NCBI GenBank assembly: GCA_025642065.1
Contig: JAODUP010000555.1
Location: 358,501 to 422,500, forward strand
Source: Paralvinella palmiformis
Taxonomy: Eukaryota; Annelida; Polychaeta; Terebellida; Alvinellidae
Reading direction: 5' to 3'
DNA length: 64,000 nucleotides
The notes below the pieces were generated by a model. The model was not told the origin of the DNA, searched no databases, and saw nothing but the letters and a program-made list of their open reading frames with translations. The position numbers were made by a program, and so were the translations under genes. How positions within the stretch are numbered: position 1 is the stretch's first letter; each line of letters starts with the position of its first letter. Positions 1-14,496 of this stretch are shown here, piece after piece.

Positions 1-2
1 TT

Positions 3-131
3 GGAGATCCAGATAGCTGGGTGGTGAATAGAACGGCCACAACTAGTTATATTAGAGCTCCGAACAACAGGTGGCGCTTTACCGGGTTGACCTTCAACTT
101 CAGGAAGCGTACATTATACTGGAGTGATACG

Positions 132-132
<1 letters not shown>
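3..132 (+). CDS. LRP-like exon 1 of window (propeller 1 blade, partial)
   Basis: Open frame from base 3; reads a blade ending RTLYWSDTG with donor GTAATA at 133 and one base carried over. A CCAG at 9-12 could be the true acceptor, which would start the exon at 13; the frame is the same either way. The donor runs straight into an (AAT)n tract. Confidence 0.75.
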
Positions 133-173
<41 letters not shown>

Positions 174-265
174 GTAGTAGTTGTTGTAGTAGTAGTAGTA
201 GATGTTGTTGTGGTTTTGTTATTTCTGTAGCAGAAACAGTAGTGGTAAATTTGCTCATTGTCGTT

Positions 266-302
<37 letters not shown>

Positions 303-598
303 GATAATGTTCTGATTCCAGGTAACAAGAAGATCCAGGGTTTAGTATTGACCAATGATGATGTCCCATTTACAATATTTGATGGCATCTCTAATGGGGT
401 CCATAGCCTGGCCCTGGATTGGCTAACTAACAACATATACTGGACCGACTCTCTCTATAACTGGATAGTGATGGCGCCCGCTGTCCCGGATACGACACTG
501 TTCCGGATTGTGATAAACACCGACCTGGATCACCCTATGGGCCTTGTCGTACATCCATTCAGAGGGTAATATCGTAGTCATATATCTATTATGTATGT

Positions 599-652
<54 letters not shown>

Positions 653-918
653 CTGTGTGTATGTGTGTGCGTGTTTTAGGGTACATATGAAGAGGCAACA
701 GGCACAGAGCATCAACATATCTAAACATCCTTCGAGACCTACCTCCATAAATCTAAATACAAATACAACTATACACACATTAATCTAAAAATACCTCCAC
801 AAATTGATAGATGTGTGCGTAAATCTTAACAAACATTACAGTTTGTTCATAACAAAGAGAATGTACACTAACTCAGTATGGACTCACTGAAGTATGTATC
901 GGTGTGTGTGTGTATTTG

Positions 919-950
<32 letters not shown>

Positions 951-1757
951 CCCGCGTATGTATCTGCGTGTGTGTGTGTCTGTGTGTGTATGTGTCTTTG
1001 TGTATGTCTGTGATGTTTCTCTGTGTGTACGCGAGTGCGTGCTGCAAAATAGACCTAGCCAAATCATAATAATAAGTCAACCAATTGTTTCGTCATATAT
1101 AGAATATACGCTTACTAATTCGAGACAACTATTAATTATGACGAATATGTTTATATCTTTAGTGGGCAACGAAAGATGGAGTAATGTGTTAGGTTTCTTT
1201 CAATCAAGCATTTTTATTAAAGTTTCTTCACCATCCTGGTTTAGACTTCTATTTTGGACTGACTGGGGTGCTGTAGCCAAAATAGAGAAGTCAGACACAA
1301 CCGGAAATAGCCGACGCACCATTGTTGACCGTGACCTAGTGACCCCGATGGGATTGGCTCTGGATACGGATGGTTCAAGGCTATACTGGGTAGACCGGGA
1401 TAGGTACGTGTGTCTGTGTGTGTGTACGTGCGTATGTGTGCGCTTGTTCGTATACGTGTGTGTGTGTGTGTGTGTGTGAGTGTTTTAGCTGTGAGAAAAT
1501 TATCAACATTATTACAGATAATCAATCTGATATTGTGACCTTATATCTCACTTTATTTCTCTCTTTCAATGCATGCATATGAGTACGCGCGCGCGCGGAC
1601 GTGTGCGTCCATGCGTTAGTTATTTAACTATCCCTTTAATTACAGGGGTACCATTGAATCGGTGGATATATTTACAAGTCAAAGAATCATCCACTTTACT
1701 GTGGAAGATACACAGTTTGTCTCCCTAGCTCTCTATCATGTAATGTATAACTATTAA

Positions 1758-1788
<31 letters not shown>

Positions 1789-3334
1789 AACCATTCATTC
1801 ACATAATATAAGATGCCTTACAGTGCAGTAGGTTATTTGAGTGAATGACTGAGTGAGTGAGTGACTGAGTGAGTATGTACACGCACACACACGCACACGT
1901 ACACATACACATACGCCTACTATGTTTCAGGATTTTGTCTTTGTTACGGATCAGAGAGACAAGCTATTGTATGCATTTAACAAAAAATCGGGTAAACACG
2001 AAGTAAATTTCAGTACTGGAGACTATAATCCTGGATCTGTTGTTATGTATGATTCTGGATCGCAAAAATACAGCAGAGGTAGGTGACTCAACGAATTATT
2101 ATGTCTGCAAGTGATATTAGTGATTATTATTCACATAAGTTGTCACCCTAAAACGAAACCTGTAATCTATTTTTAGGAATATTGTGATTAATTATAATAT
2201 GAAAGGTAAATATAATATCACCCTTATCACCACCACTACCACCAACACTACCACCAATATCAACACCACCACTACCATCAACACCAACACTACCACCAAT
2301 ATCAACACCACCACTACCAGCAACACGAATATCAACACCAACACCAACACTACCACCAATATCAACACCACCACTACCACCAACACGAATATCAACACTA
2401 CCACCAATATCCACCACCAACACCAGCACTACCACCAACACCAATATCAACCCCAGCACTACCACCAACACCAATATCAACACCAGCACTAACACCAACA
2501 CCAATATCAACCCCAGCACTACCACCAACACCACCAACACCAACACCAGCACTAACACCAACACCAATATCAACACCAGCACTAACACCAACACCAATAT
2601 CAACACCAGCACTACCACCAACATCAATATCAACCCCAGCACTACCACCAACACCACCACCAACACCAGCACTAACACCAACACCAATATCAACACCAGC
2701 ACTAACACCAACACCAATATCAACACCAGCACTAACACCAACACCATTATCAACACCAGCACTACCACCAATATCACCACCAACACCAGCACTAACACCA
2801 ACACCATTATCAACACCAGCACTAACACCAACACCATTATCAACACCAGCACTAACACCAACACCATTATCAACACCAGCACTAACACCAACACCATTAT
2901 CAACACCAGCACTAACACCAACACCATTATCAACACCAGCACTAACACCAACACCATTATCAACACCAGCACTAACACCAACACCATTATCAACACCACT
3001 ACTCAAACCACAATACCACTACCAGCAACAACAAAAACATCACCAATACTATTACTACTACTTCTATTGTTGTGGTTATTATTATTATTATTATTATTAT
3101 TATCATCATCATCATCATTATCATCATCCCCGTTATCCTCTGTAGATGTGACATCGTCACCTTGTGACGTCATATCTTGTCACCATATGTGTGTCAGTAG
3201 TTACGGTGGTCTGCCAAAATGTGTTTGTGCAGCTGGGTATCAATTACAGGTGGACGGCAGGTCATGTGTAGGTAGGATTAATGTTTATTATCTTCTAAAT
3301 AGTTAATCTATCTATATAGCTATATGTTTGTCTG

Positions 3335-3402
<68 letters not shown>

Positions 3403-3581
3403 GGGCGCCTCTTTGGTTTAGTGGTAGCGTGTTCGATCACAGATCACTACCACCCGTATTCGAATCTCGGCGTGGGCATATCTGAAGGGTCTTTCATCAT
3501 TGACTTCCCTTCATTACCTTTGGAGGTCGCTCGGCCCATTTAGTCTACCGTTTTCACAAAAGCGGTCGTACAACATCAATC

Positions 3582-3614
<33 letters not shown>

Positions 3615-4483
3615 ATTAACTCTTTTATAATCCATCTATTTATCTAATCCCCTCAAGTGACATGCGTCATTTAGTAGGTAACATATCTCTACAAACATCA
3701 TATTCTTCTCATCCAGGTGTGTGTTTATATCATATATTATCATATTTCCAGTTGCCATATTTTATTTATCTCTCAGATGACGGTAAATACCCCACGCCAA
3801 TGTTTGTATATTCCATCGGCACCGCGCTGTGTCGTTTCCCCGGCAACCTGCCGGATATGAACCTCAATGACGTCACTCTGGACACGCAGTGCTTCTTGAC
3901 CAATAGGAGAGCGGTGTTAGCATTGGGAGCCAACATCAGGGAGAATACGCTCTACTTCGCTGAAAATGCCACCAAAACCATATCGAAAGTGAAACTGTCT
4001 CGAGGGGAAAGCCCAGAGATCATCATAGGCGGTACGGGTGTTGTAGAAGGTTAGTTACCTGGAGAAATGATTTTATTTCTCTCTGGGAAGGTTTTCATGG
4101 CTAGTTGAATCGCTTCGCAACCATGACACGCCTTTCAGGAACTGACACTCTCTTAATTGTACTTTATGGGTATTTGACCCCTCTAGCTCTATACGGTATT
4201 TTGTTAACATTCGCCAGATGTGTTGTTTAATCGGTTGCATATTATATGTCGTTTCTACAATAACGCCAATTATCCTGGTTTCACTTTCGATTACTAAGGT
4301 TTATCAATTGACTGGATTGCGTCCAATATTTACTGGTCTGACAGCTGGACGAGGAAAATTATGGTCGCTAAGACAGACGGTAGGTTTCAGAGGGTTCTAC
4401 ATGAAGACAGACTGGACAAGCCTACAGGTGTTGTGGTGGATGCTGTAAACAGGTATTGTAACAACAACAACAACAACAACAAC

Positions 4484-4519
<36 letters not shown>

Positions 4520-4542
4520 TAACTACTACACACTAACAAAAC

Positions 4543-4608
<66 letters not shown>

Positions 4609-6907
4609 CAACTACTACAAAAACACTAACAACAACTACAACAACAACAATGACTACAATAATAATAAATAAATAAATAATAATAATAGTATCATTAAGA
4701 AGAAGAACAAAAACAATGATAGTAATAATTAATAATAATAATTAATAATAATATTAATAATAATTAATAATAATAATAATAATAATAAATAATAATAATA
4801 ATAATAAAAAGAACAACAACTATAGGAATGATAGGAATAATCAAAGAATGAACCAATGCAATATATAAATATCCACATTTTAAAACAAACAAACAAACAA
4901 ACAAACAGTTTATGTTTACGTCGTCAAGACATCGTCAAAGTAAATCTAATAGCCCGTTATATGACAGTGACGTCATCACGTTTATCACGTTTCAGATTGT
5001 TATATTGGTCAGATAGAGGTATACGTCCCCGGATCGAGAGATCGTCACTTGATGGTACGGGACGTCAGGTGTTCGTCCTCGATGACCTCGGCTCACCGAT
5101 ACACTTAAGTATCGATTACTTGACGGACAGGTAAAAGGTGTTCTAAGGACTTTCTGAATATTATTATTATAATACAACCTTTTACGTGTTTGTGTTATTT
5201 AGGTCTAAATGTTTTTTTTCCCTGGTTCGAACCTAACAGTTCGAATTATATATATCAATTTCCGGGGGGGGGGGGATATATATTTTATTGACCCCCCCCC
5301 CCCAATTATAATCCCATAATTGACAACATTCGATCAGTGTCCATCTTGGCACATTTGTACACGATTAAACAAGAAAATAATCGACAGCCGATTCAAACCG
5401 AGAACCCTGTTTCATCTTACCAGCCACACTCTTTAACCTAACTATTACAAGGCCATTAAAGTCGGGTCATTTATCAGAACTGACAGTTAGTACCAGTTGC
5501 GTTGCCAGTAGGGGGCGCTGCGTTACCTTGGCTGCCACGCGGCTGGGCGTAGCTCCTACACGTGATGGCCCAAAACAAAGTCGACGTATCCTACCTTTTT
5601 AGTCCAACAATCATCATGTTGTTGTTGTTGTTGTTGTTTACAGTAGATGAAAATAAGTCTCTGCGTGAAAAGTTTGAAAATCTTTTGGCCATTTTCGATC
5701 CATCCGTGCAGAATATCCCGAAGGTTGAAGGGTAATCTTCCTGCGTCGAAACGGGGTGCCTCCGTGGTCTAACTGTTAGCGCGTTGCATCACAGAGCACT
5801 ACCACCCGAGTTCGAATCTCGGCATATCCGAAGGTCGTTTCATTTTTGACTTCGCATCGTTACCTTTGGATCAATCATCAATCATCATCATCAATCATCA
5901 TCATCATCATCCTACGTTGAAACAATTGAATTACGTCTTTTAATAGATTGTTTTGGACCGACTCATTAACTAAGAGGATTGAGAGTATCAGTTTGGACGG
6001 CAAGGAGAGACAGACAGTTATGTCACAGTCGGAAGCTAGATATTTCGGCATAACGCTGTTTCAGGTAGGTACCGATAGCTAACGTCATTGACACTGAAAG
6101 AAAACCCAGACCGAACACGGCCGCCGATTTGATGGCAAACAGGTCCCAACTTCCGGTCGTGGAAAAAAGGAACGCAGGCTGCAAAATCCGGTTTATAAAC
6201 GTGGTGAATTATTGTTGAGTCGTTTGGTTACATAAGCCGTGGGTGTGTAATTAATACAAAACGATTAAGCTTATCTATTATTATTATTATATTTAGTCTA
6301 TTCAACAACCCCCGGTCCGTCTCTGGCGTTTGATCCCAACTATACTATATCTATCGGCATGCAGAAAATGACATTTACATATTTCATGGCATATATTAGG
6401 ACAGGAGTAATACAGATTGTCTGCACACACAAAATTATAATGCACAGATCACAATAAATGTCCGTATTCAGAGATTCAAAACTCGAAGCGCAGCCGCTTC
6501 AACGTTGCTTTTTGCCTCTACCGGAAGTCAGAAGCCCATTCAAACGCCACTGAGTGCTCGGTCTAGTTTTCTTTCAGGTCAATGGCTAATGTCATCATCG
6601 GGTGAGAAAATTCATTGACGTATTAAACCCGGATATGACGACGACGAAGGCCGGTGAACTTTATTCCAAAACGACGCCGATATATTAGAATACAGACATT
6701 AGAAATTTATTTTGTTGTTCGTTTATATTTTGTAGATTATTTTCTGCAAAAATCTTAAATATTAACAGTTTGATCGTCATTATTTGGATGTCACAGAAAT
6801 GGAACACAGATTGTCTTCGACTGAATCGTTTATTAATCTGTTTTGTTGTTGTTGCGAAAGGGTATTTTGGAAGATTTGCTTCTACGTTATGATAGGATAT
6901 GATGATG

Positions 6908-6940
<33 letters not shown>

Positions 6941-7473
6941 ATTACGGACCGCACTGAATTATTTTAAGCATTAGTCAATACTTGGGGGTACATTTTTGGA
7001 ATCGCGCACACACGCACGCAGGCGCTCGCGCGCACATACATAGTTGTTTTATTGCTATTTATAATGGCCAGGATTTCGTTATATGGACGGAGACAGGGGA
7101 TCATAATGGTATACACGCCGGCCTCAAACATACAGGAGAGAAGATCAGAGGTATAGTACATCCGGGTGTCGGTACAGCTAATGACGTCATCACATTTGAT
7201 CTCTCAACCCAGCCTCTAGCTAATGGTATGTTGTACTGAGAAGGGGAGCAAGTAGTGAGTGAGTGAGTGAGTGAGTCAATCAGTCAGTCAGTCAGTCAGT
7301 CAGTCAGTCAGTCAGTCAGAGTTAGTCAGTCAGTGAGCGAATTTACGTTCTAATGATTCATTGAGGTGTTTAATTGGTCATTCAGTTAGTTAGTGAATGA
7401 GTGCGATAAATTATAACCAACTTAAATTGCTAAAAGCAAACACCCTCGTACACACACGCGCGCGCACACACAC

Positions 7474-7515
<42 letters not shown>

Positions 7516-8071
7516 GTTTAAACTGCTAATTTCTAGGGCCCTGTGATACCTTTAACGGGTGCCAACAGTTGTGTCTTCCCGGAAGTGACGACAGCCACCG
7601 TAAGTGCGCCTGCGCCATGGGATTTCAAACGGGTCGAGACGGCACATCATGTCTGACGGGTAACATTTGTTGTATTATGATGAAATCGACCAAAGCATTT
7701 AGGTCACGGTTCCAATTACGCTTTCGCTGAAACGATTTCTTTTCTTGACCTTTGACCCGGCCTTTATCTTCACAGAGCCTTGGTATGACAATTTTCTCCT
7801 GTTCGCGGACACATTTCAAAAGCAGATTTACCAGATGAGCACGCTGACTGGTCAGTTTAAGGCGATCGCCCTTTCCGGACACGACAATCCTATTAGCGTT
7901 GACTATGATCCAGAACAAGGCCATATTTATTGGTCTGACGTCGCCGCCAAAGTCCTGAAGAGGGCGCTGCTGAACGGTTCTGAGGAGGAGATCGTGAAGT
8001 TGATGTCATCGAGTGAGTACTCGAGTGTGTGTGTGTCTGTGTATATGTGTGTTTGTGTGTGTGTGTGTGTG

Positions 8072-8117
<46 letters not shown>

Positions 8118-9147
8118 CTTAGCTATAGCTATACTCGGAGAGTCGGTTGAGATGAATCCAATATTCGCTTAGAGTCGAGTGATCCGAGCTAGATACTCAT
8201 CTACTTTAAGGCGGACCGAGTAAGGTACTCGGGTCTAGCTAAGTACAGACTTAGCCAGACAGACACTTGGGGGGGGGGGCGTTGCGATGAGCTTAAAAGT
8301 GTATCATGTCCTCAATATTAAAATTTGTCATCGAGACTGATCCATTCAAGATGTTTTTTTTTAATTATAAATAATTATAAACATGTTCTGAATTAAAGTA
8401 TTTGGCATAAAATATTGGCCTTTGAATGTCTCACTAATAAACACACTATTAAAGTGATTATAACAACAACAACAACAACAACAATAATAATAATAATAAT
8501 AATAATAAAGGTGATTCAATGCCCTAACTGATAGCGCCGTTGGCCACAGATCTATACAACATCGGTTCAAACCTCAGGCAGACTTTGTCAGAAGGATGTT
8601 TCATCCATCATTTCGCTTCATTGCCTTTGGACTCGGTTCGACCCCGTCACTCTACCATGTAGTACACAAACGTGCCCGTAACATGACAACATTTAACAAT
8701 AAACTAGTTCCATTTATATAACATCGTGCAAATAAGTGTAAATAAGTGTAAGCCTTTCCGATGGCTGAGTGGTTAGAGCAGTGCAATGCAAACTTGCCGT
8801 TTTGGGGTTCGAAACTTCTATTTCTAGTACACGTCTAGATATCATATATAAGACCCTGTTTGTTGTTGTTTAGTAAAAAGTCCAGTCAGATATTTTATAG
8901 GTCAGGTTATCAATAACCTCTCGTGTAACATATAAATCTATAATATAAAGTTTTACATCCACAGGTGTAAGCGTCAATCCGTCACTGATTGTATGACTGA
9001 CTGACTCGCTGACTGACTCACTGACTCATAAACTCACTCACGCACTTCCTCTATATACACGAGATATTTGATGTATTATAATTGGCATAATTTATCCTGC
9101 TTCGTGCCTAAAATAAACCATCTATAAATGACTTATTTTTGTTGTTG

Positions 9148-9193
<46 letters not shown>

Positions 9194-9507
9194 AGATGCC
9201 ATCCCAGACGGTATAGCTGTAGATACTGTCTCCAGGCTGCTCTATTATACTGATGCTGGTAACAAAATCATAGCTGCTATGACATTGGCTGAAAAATATC
9301 ACGTGACCCTCGTCAAACGGAAGCTAAACAAGCCACGTGCTATTGCTCTAGATCCGATCAGAGGGTAAGGTGTGTGTGTGTGCGTGTGTGTGCGCGTGTG
9401 TATGTGCCCGCGTACGTGTGTGTATGTAATTATAATCATTGATTTAAAATGTTATATAAAAATCAACTTTCAAGAGTTTTATAATTGTTTTCTTGTACTA
9501 CCAGTTT

Positions 9508-9560
<53 letters not shown>

Positions 9561-9955
9561 ATGTGTAGTAGTAGTAGTAGTAGTAGTAGTAGTAATAATA
9601 ATAATAGTAGTAGTAGTAATAGTAGTAGAAGTAGTAGCAGTAGTAGTAGTAACAGTACTAGTAGTAGAGGTAGTAGTAGTAGTAGTAGTAACAGTACTAG
9701 TAGTAGTAGTAGTAGTAGTAGTAGAGGTGATGGGGGGTGTTGATTATAGTAGTATTAGTATTTATTATTATTATCATTGTTGTTGTTGTCAGTAATGGAG
9801 TAGTTTTCGTTGTTGTTTTCGTTGTTTGTTGATTATCTAACTTGTCAGGTAACTGACAACACTCTGTCCATCGAACGTATCATATCTATTGTTTATTTTA
9901 GAAGAAAATTGTTACATTTCGGGTAGGAAGCATATATAATACATCCCATTACAGC

Positions 9956-9992
<37 letters not shown>

Positions 9993-11095
9993 ACGCCATA
10001 AATTAGACCATCATTTATATGCAGATGACAGCCAAGTATACACATCTTTATCTACAACAGACACTGGTATTTCTCTTAAACAGCTAGGTGACTGTCTCAG
10101 TGATATCTCTGTCTGGATGACAAACAATAAACTTAGGTTCAATGCCAACAAAACATATTTCATCATTATAGGTACATCCAGACAACGTAGCAGACTTACT
10201 CATTTCCTCCCTGCGAACATCCTTACTCATAGCATCACACCATCCGACACTGTACCTAATATTGGTGTAACATTTGATAGCGATTTTAATTTCAGAAAAC
10301 ACGTTTCTCTGACATGTCGCTCCTGCTTCTATCATATTCGTATCCTTCGCCGTATTCGGCGCTATATTTCTCTTTCAGTCGCCAAAACCATTGCTACATC
10401 ACTCATTACTAGTAGGCTTGATTACTGCAACTCTCTTCTTTATAACATTGCATCTAAGGATATTCTAAAACTTCAGTGTGTTCAGAACTGCTTGGCTAGG
10501 GTTGTCAAACGGTCTCCTCAGTTTTCCCATTCTGTGCCACTCTTAAAATCTCTTCATTTGCTCCTGTTCAATCTCGCACCATTTTCAAACTCTAAACCAT
10601 TGCCCATCAAACTCTTTCTTCCGGAGAATCTTCGTATATATTCTCCCTTCATCTGGTTTTCACTTGTTGTCTATTCCCAAGGTTAAAACTCGTGCTGGGA
10701 CTCGTGCTTTTTCAGTTCCTGTCCCCACTCTTTGGAATTCACTCTCTGAACATGTTAAGTCATCAAATACTATAGTTTCTTTCCGTCACCATTTGAAAAT
10801 TCACCTTTTCAGACTCGTTTATCCTTCATAAGTGTCCTTGCCATCTGATCATTGTTGATGAACTTTGCATCGTACCCAGACTATGAGTTTGCCCAAACCC
10901 TGTACTAGCTGCGCCACTGAGCTCGATTCTTTTAAAAGATATTGGCGCAATAGAAGTTTTGTAATTATTATTATTATCATCATCATCATCATCATCATTA
11001 TCATCATTATTATTATTGTTACTATTTTCATGTAGATGTAGTAGTAGTAGTAGTAGTAGTAGGAGTAGTCGGGATAGTTGTAGTAGTAGTCGGGA

Positions 11096-11135
<40 letters not shown>

Positions 11136-12612
11136 CGGGATAGTAGTAGTAGTAGTAGTAGTAAATAGTAGTAGTAGTAGGAGTACTTATTGTTATCGTC
11201 GACGCTGTTGTCATTGTGGTTGGTATTGCTGCTGTAGCCACGGGTTTTATGAGGACCAAATCCTCAACGAAAGATTACTTATAGGTTTTTATTGCTACAC
11301 GGCAGTACTTGTTGACCTTCTATTGTTATATATAATTTCCCTGATACGTTAACAAAAGGTAACAACATATATATAATATATCTTATTTTAATCCATTTCT
11401 CTATGTACTCTGTAGCTACATGTATTGGACGGATTGGTCTATACAGTCTCGTATAGAGAAGGCGGCGATGGATGGCTCAGATAGGAAGATTATAATAGAC
11501 ACAGGTCTGGGTGGATGGCCTAATGGTATTACTATAGACATCACAGGTACTGGGCATCACTTATACTATAGGTCATCGGTTACAGTGAATACTCGTTAAG
11601 GGCAGAGCCGAATCTCGATGGCGAAATAATCAGCGGTACTGCGCTATACGTTGAAATACACAGTTGACAGTAGTTGCACATACGAAGAACTCTCTATTGG
11701 TCAACAAATGCGTTACGGCGACTGTGGGTGACACTCAGCTGTGTTATATATTATAAATTCCGACGTTTGTCAATACTTGAAAACACGTAAAAGTATAGGT
11801 TAGATGTTATTCAGTACTCATACCGGAGCTGTGCGAAACACAGCCGGGATGTCATTTGTCGATTGTTTCACTTCGGCGAGACAGTAACCCGAACAAACCC
11901 AATTCTCGGTCAAATCATTCACCTGCCGTGACGCACCTTTCTATTCGATGCTAGTCGCACGAGGGAGACGACCTCGCTAAGCAATCTTTATTATACCGAG
12001 TGTTCACTGTGTTTTATGCGCTGTCGAATTGTATTTAAAAGCGAGTTTCGTGTGTTAAATTGTTGTTGGCTGTCTTTCAGGTGAAAAATTATATTGGTGT
12101 AATGCACGCACCGAGACGATCGAAATGGCAGACTTAGACGGCGACAACAGGAAGGTGATATATCGGGCAAGCCGGGCACATTTCTTCGGTATAACGCTCT
12201 CTGGTCGCACGCTGTATTATACTGATTGGACGAAAAAGTAGGTCATGAAGCTATAGTGGAAACGTGACGTTTTGATTGGATAATTAGTTCATTACATCAA
12301 ATGCCTACATGCTCGTGTACAAAAGGAGTTGATCAATTTAAATATTCCCCATTGGATTCCGTTCAGTAACATCAAAAGGAAGATAAATCTACAAAACTTT
12401 GTTTTAGTTTTTAAAGAGAAACGCCAAAGCTCCACAAACGTTCTGTTATAAAAACTGTGTATGTCTTATTGTAATGACGATAGTACACTTGAGTAGATAC
12501 TATTATTTACTACAGCTACTGCTATTTTACTTATATCTAATATAATTTACTGGTCACACACATACTATATTAATATTATATTTTAGCAGTTATTTGCCAT
12601 ATGTATTTTCTT

Positions 12613-12689
<77 letters not shown>

Positions 12690-14415
12690 TTACAGGTACA
12701 TGTGTATTATCAGTTATTTAACATTTTTTCAGAACCATTATGAAGCTTGAGAAGGTCAGATCAGAATACATCTCCACTACGATTGGTCAGTCTGTGTTTG
12801 CTCGAGCCAATGATATCCATGCTTACAAATCTGAATCGGATAGTCGAGGTAATGAGTGATAACATAGTACACACACACGCACACATGCATGCATGCATGC
12901 ACGCACGCACGCACACACACAATAATAATAATAATAATAATAAATGTTTTCTAGCTATTAATCAGAACGGCTGTAGTATACGTAATGGAGACTGTAGTCA
13001 CGTGTGTTTGCCAACGCCCAGCGGCAGAAAGTGCGCATGCCCGGACAGCATCAAGCGAGGAGCGAAGTCGTACGTTTGTCGCGAGCCGGTTCGCAACCAT
13101 ACACCGGATATACCCCGCGGGGCACTAACTCCGGCCAGTATTGCCACAGCGCCACCTATCGGCGAACCACCAATCCAGTATTACACGCACACCGCGCCGG
13201 ACGCCATTGGCCTCCACGTGTCGACGTCCGTGCCGACGTTGCTGCCACCTGTCGGAGGAGATCAAGATATTGCAATACGTAAGACGGCTACTCTGGCAGC
13301 CATTTTGGAAGGCAAAGACAAACCAACTGAAGACACTCAAACAACAGACAGGATCACAGCGGCATTGTCGGATAAACGGACTCCGTTAGAAATAACTCCG
13401 ATCCCGCCCAATTCTCTCGACATCACCACTCATGGCGTCGACCCAGATCAACCAATCGAGGAGCAGATAAATGCGTCACGCGATATGGGAAGTGTTGGAG
13501 CGCCGTCTGGCGAATACGATGACAACGATGATCGGGTGCCGAGCGTTAGAACGTCCGGAAATGCAAAGAAACCACGATTTCCGGTTTTTAACAATACCCT
13601 ACGGCGTCCGAAGCTCACTGAGAAAGAGCCTACAGCAAACTTAACTATGACAGTGTTTGGTAAGTGACTGTTTGTGTGGATTCGAAAGATGTGACGGTGT
13701 TTGCTGAGTGACTGTTTGTGTAGATTCGAAATATATGACAGTGTTTGCTGAGTGACTGTTTGTGTAGATTCGAAAGATATGACAGTGTTTGTTGAATGAC
13801 TATTTGTGTAGATTCTAAAGATGTGATAGTGTTTGCTGAGTGACTGTTTGTAGATTCGAAAGATATGATAGTGTTAGCAGAGTAACTGTTTGTGTAGATT
13901 AGAAATATATGACAATATTTGCTGAGTGACTGTTTGTGTGGATTCGAAAGATATAACAGTGTTTGCTGAGTCACTGTTTGTGTAAATTCGAAAGATATGA
14001 TAGTGTTTGCTGAGTGACTGTTTGTGTAGATTCGTAATATATGACAATATTTGTTGAGTGACTGTTTGTGTAAATTCGAAAGATATGATAGTGTTTCCTG
14101 AGTGATTGTTTGTGTAAATTCGAAAGATATAACAGTGTTTGCTGAGTAACTGTTTGTGTAAATTCGAAAGATATGATAGTGTTTGCTGAGTGACTGTTTG
14201 TGTAGATTCGTAATATATGACAATATTTGTTGAGTGACTGTTTGTGTAGATTCGAAAGATATAACAGTGTTTGCTGAGTGACTGTTTGTGTCAATTTGTA
14301 TATTGTCATAATTAGAATCTTTTTCTAATCATGGGTTATCAATACTTCCCTTCTGCATACATTTAATAATAAAGTACACTTTTATATAACTTAATTTTCC
14401 TTTGTAAAATTATAT

Positions 14416-14496
<81 letters not shown>

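Noticed and set aside
2148..2999. Long Val/Leu-repeat ORF on the minus strand
   Set aside because: It is the translation of a 30-bp minisatellite; no start context, splice sites or composition of a real protein.
10117..10686. 189-codon ORF as a host gene
   Set aside because: It is the reverse-transcriptase C-terminal region of a truncated LINE; the catalytic YADD lies just upstream in the same frame.
13645..14309. Two long repeat-containing ORFs ([17 protein letters not shown]) on the minus strand
   Set aside because: They follow the 44-bp minisatellite in two frames and overlap the LRP-like exon end.
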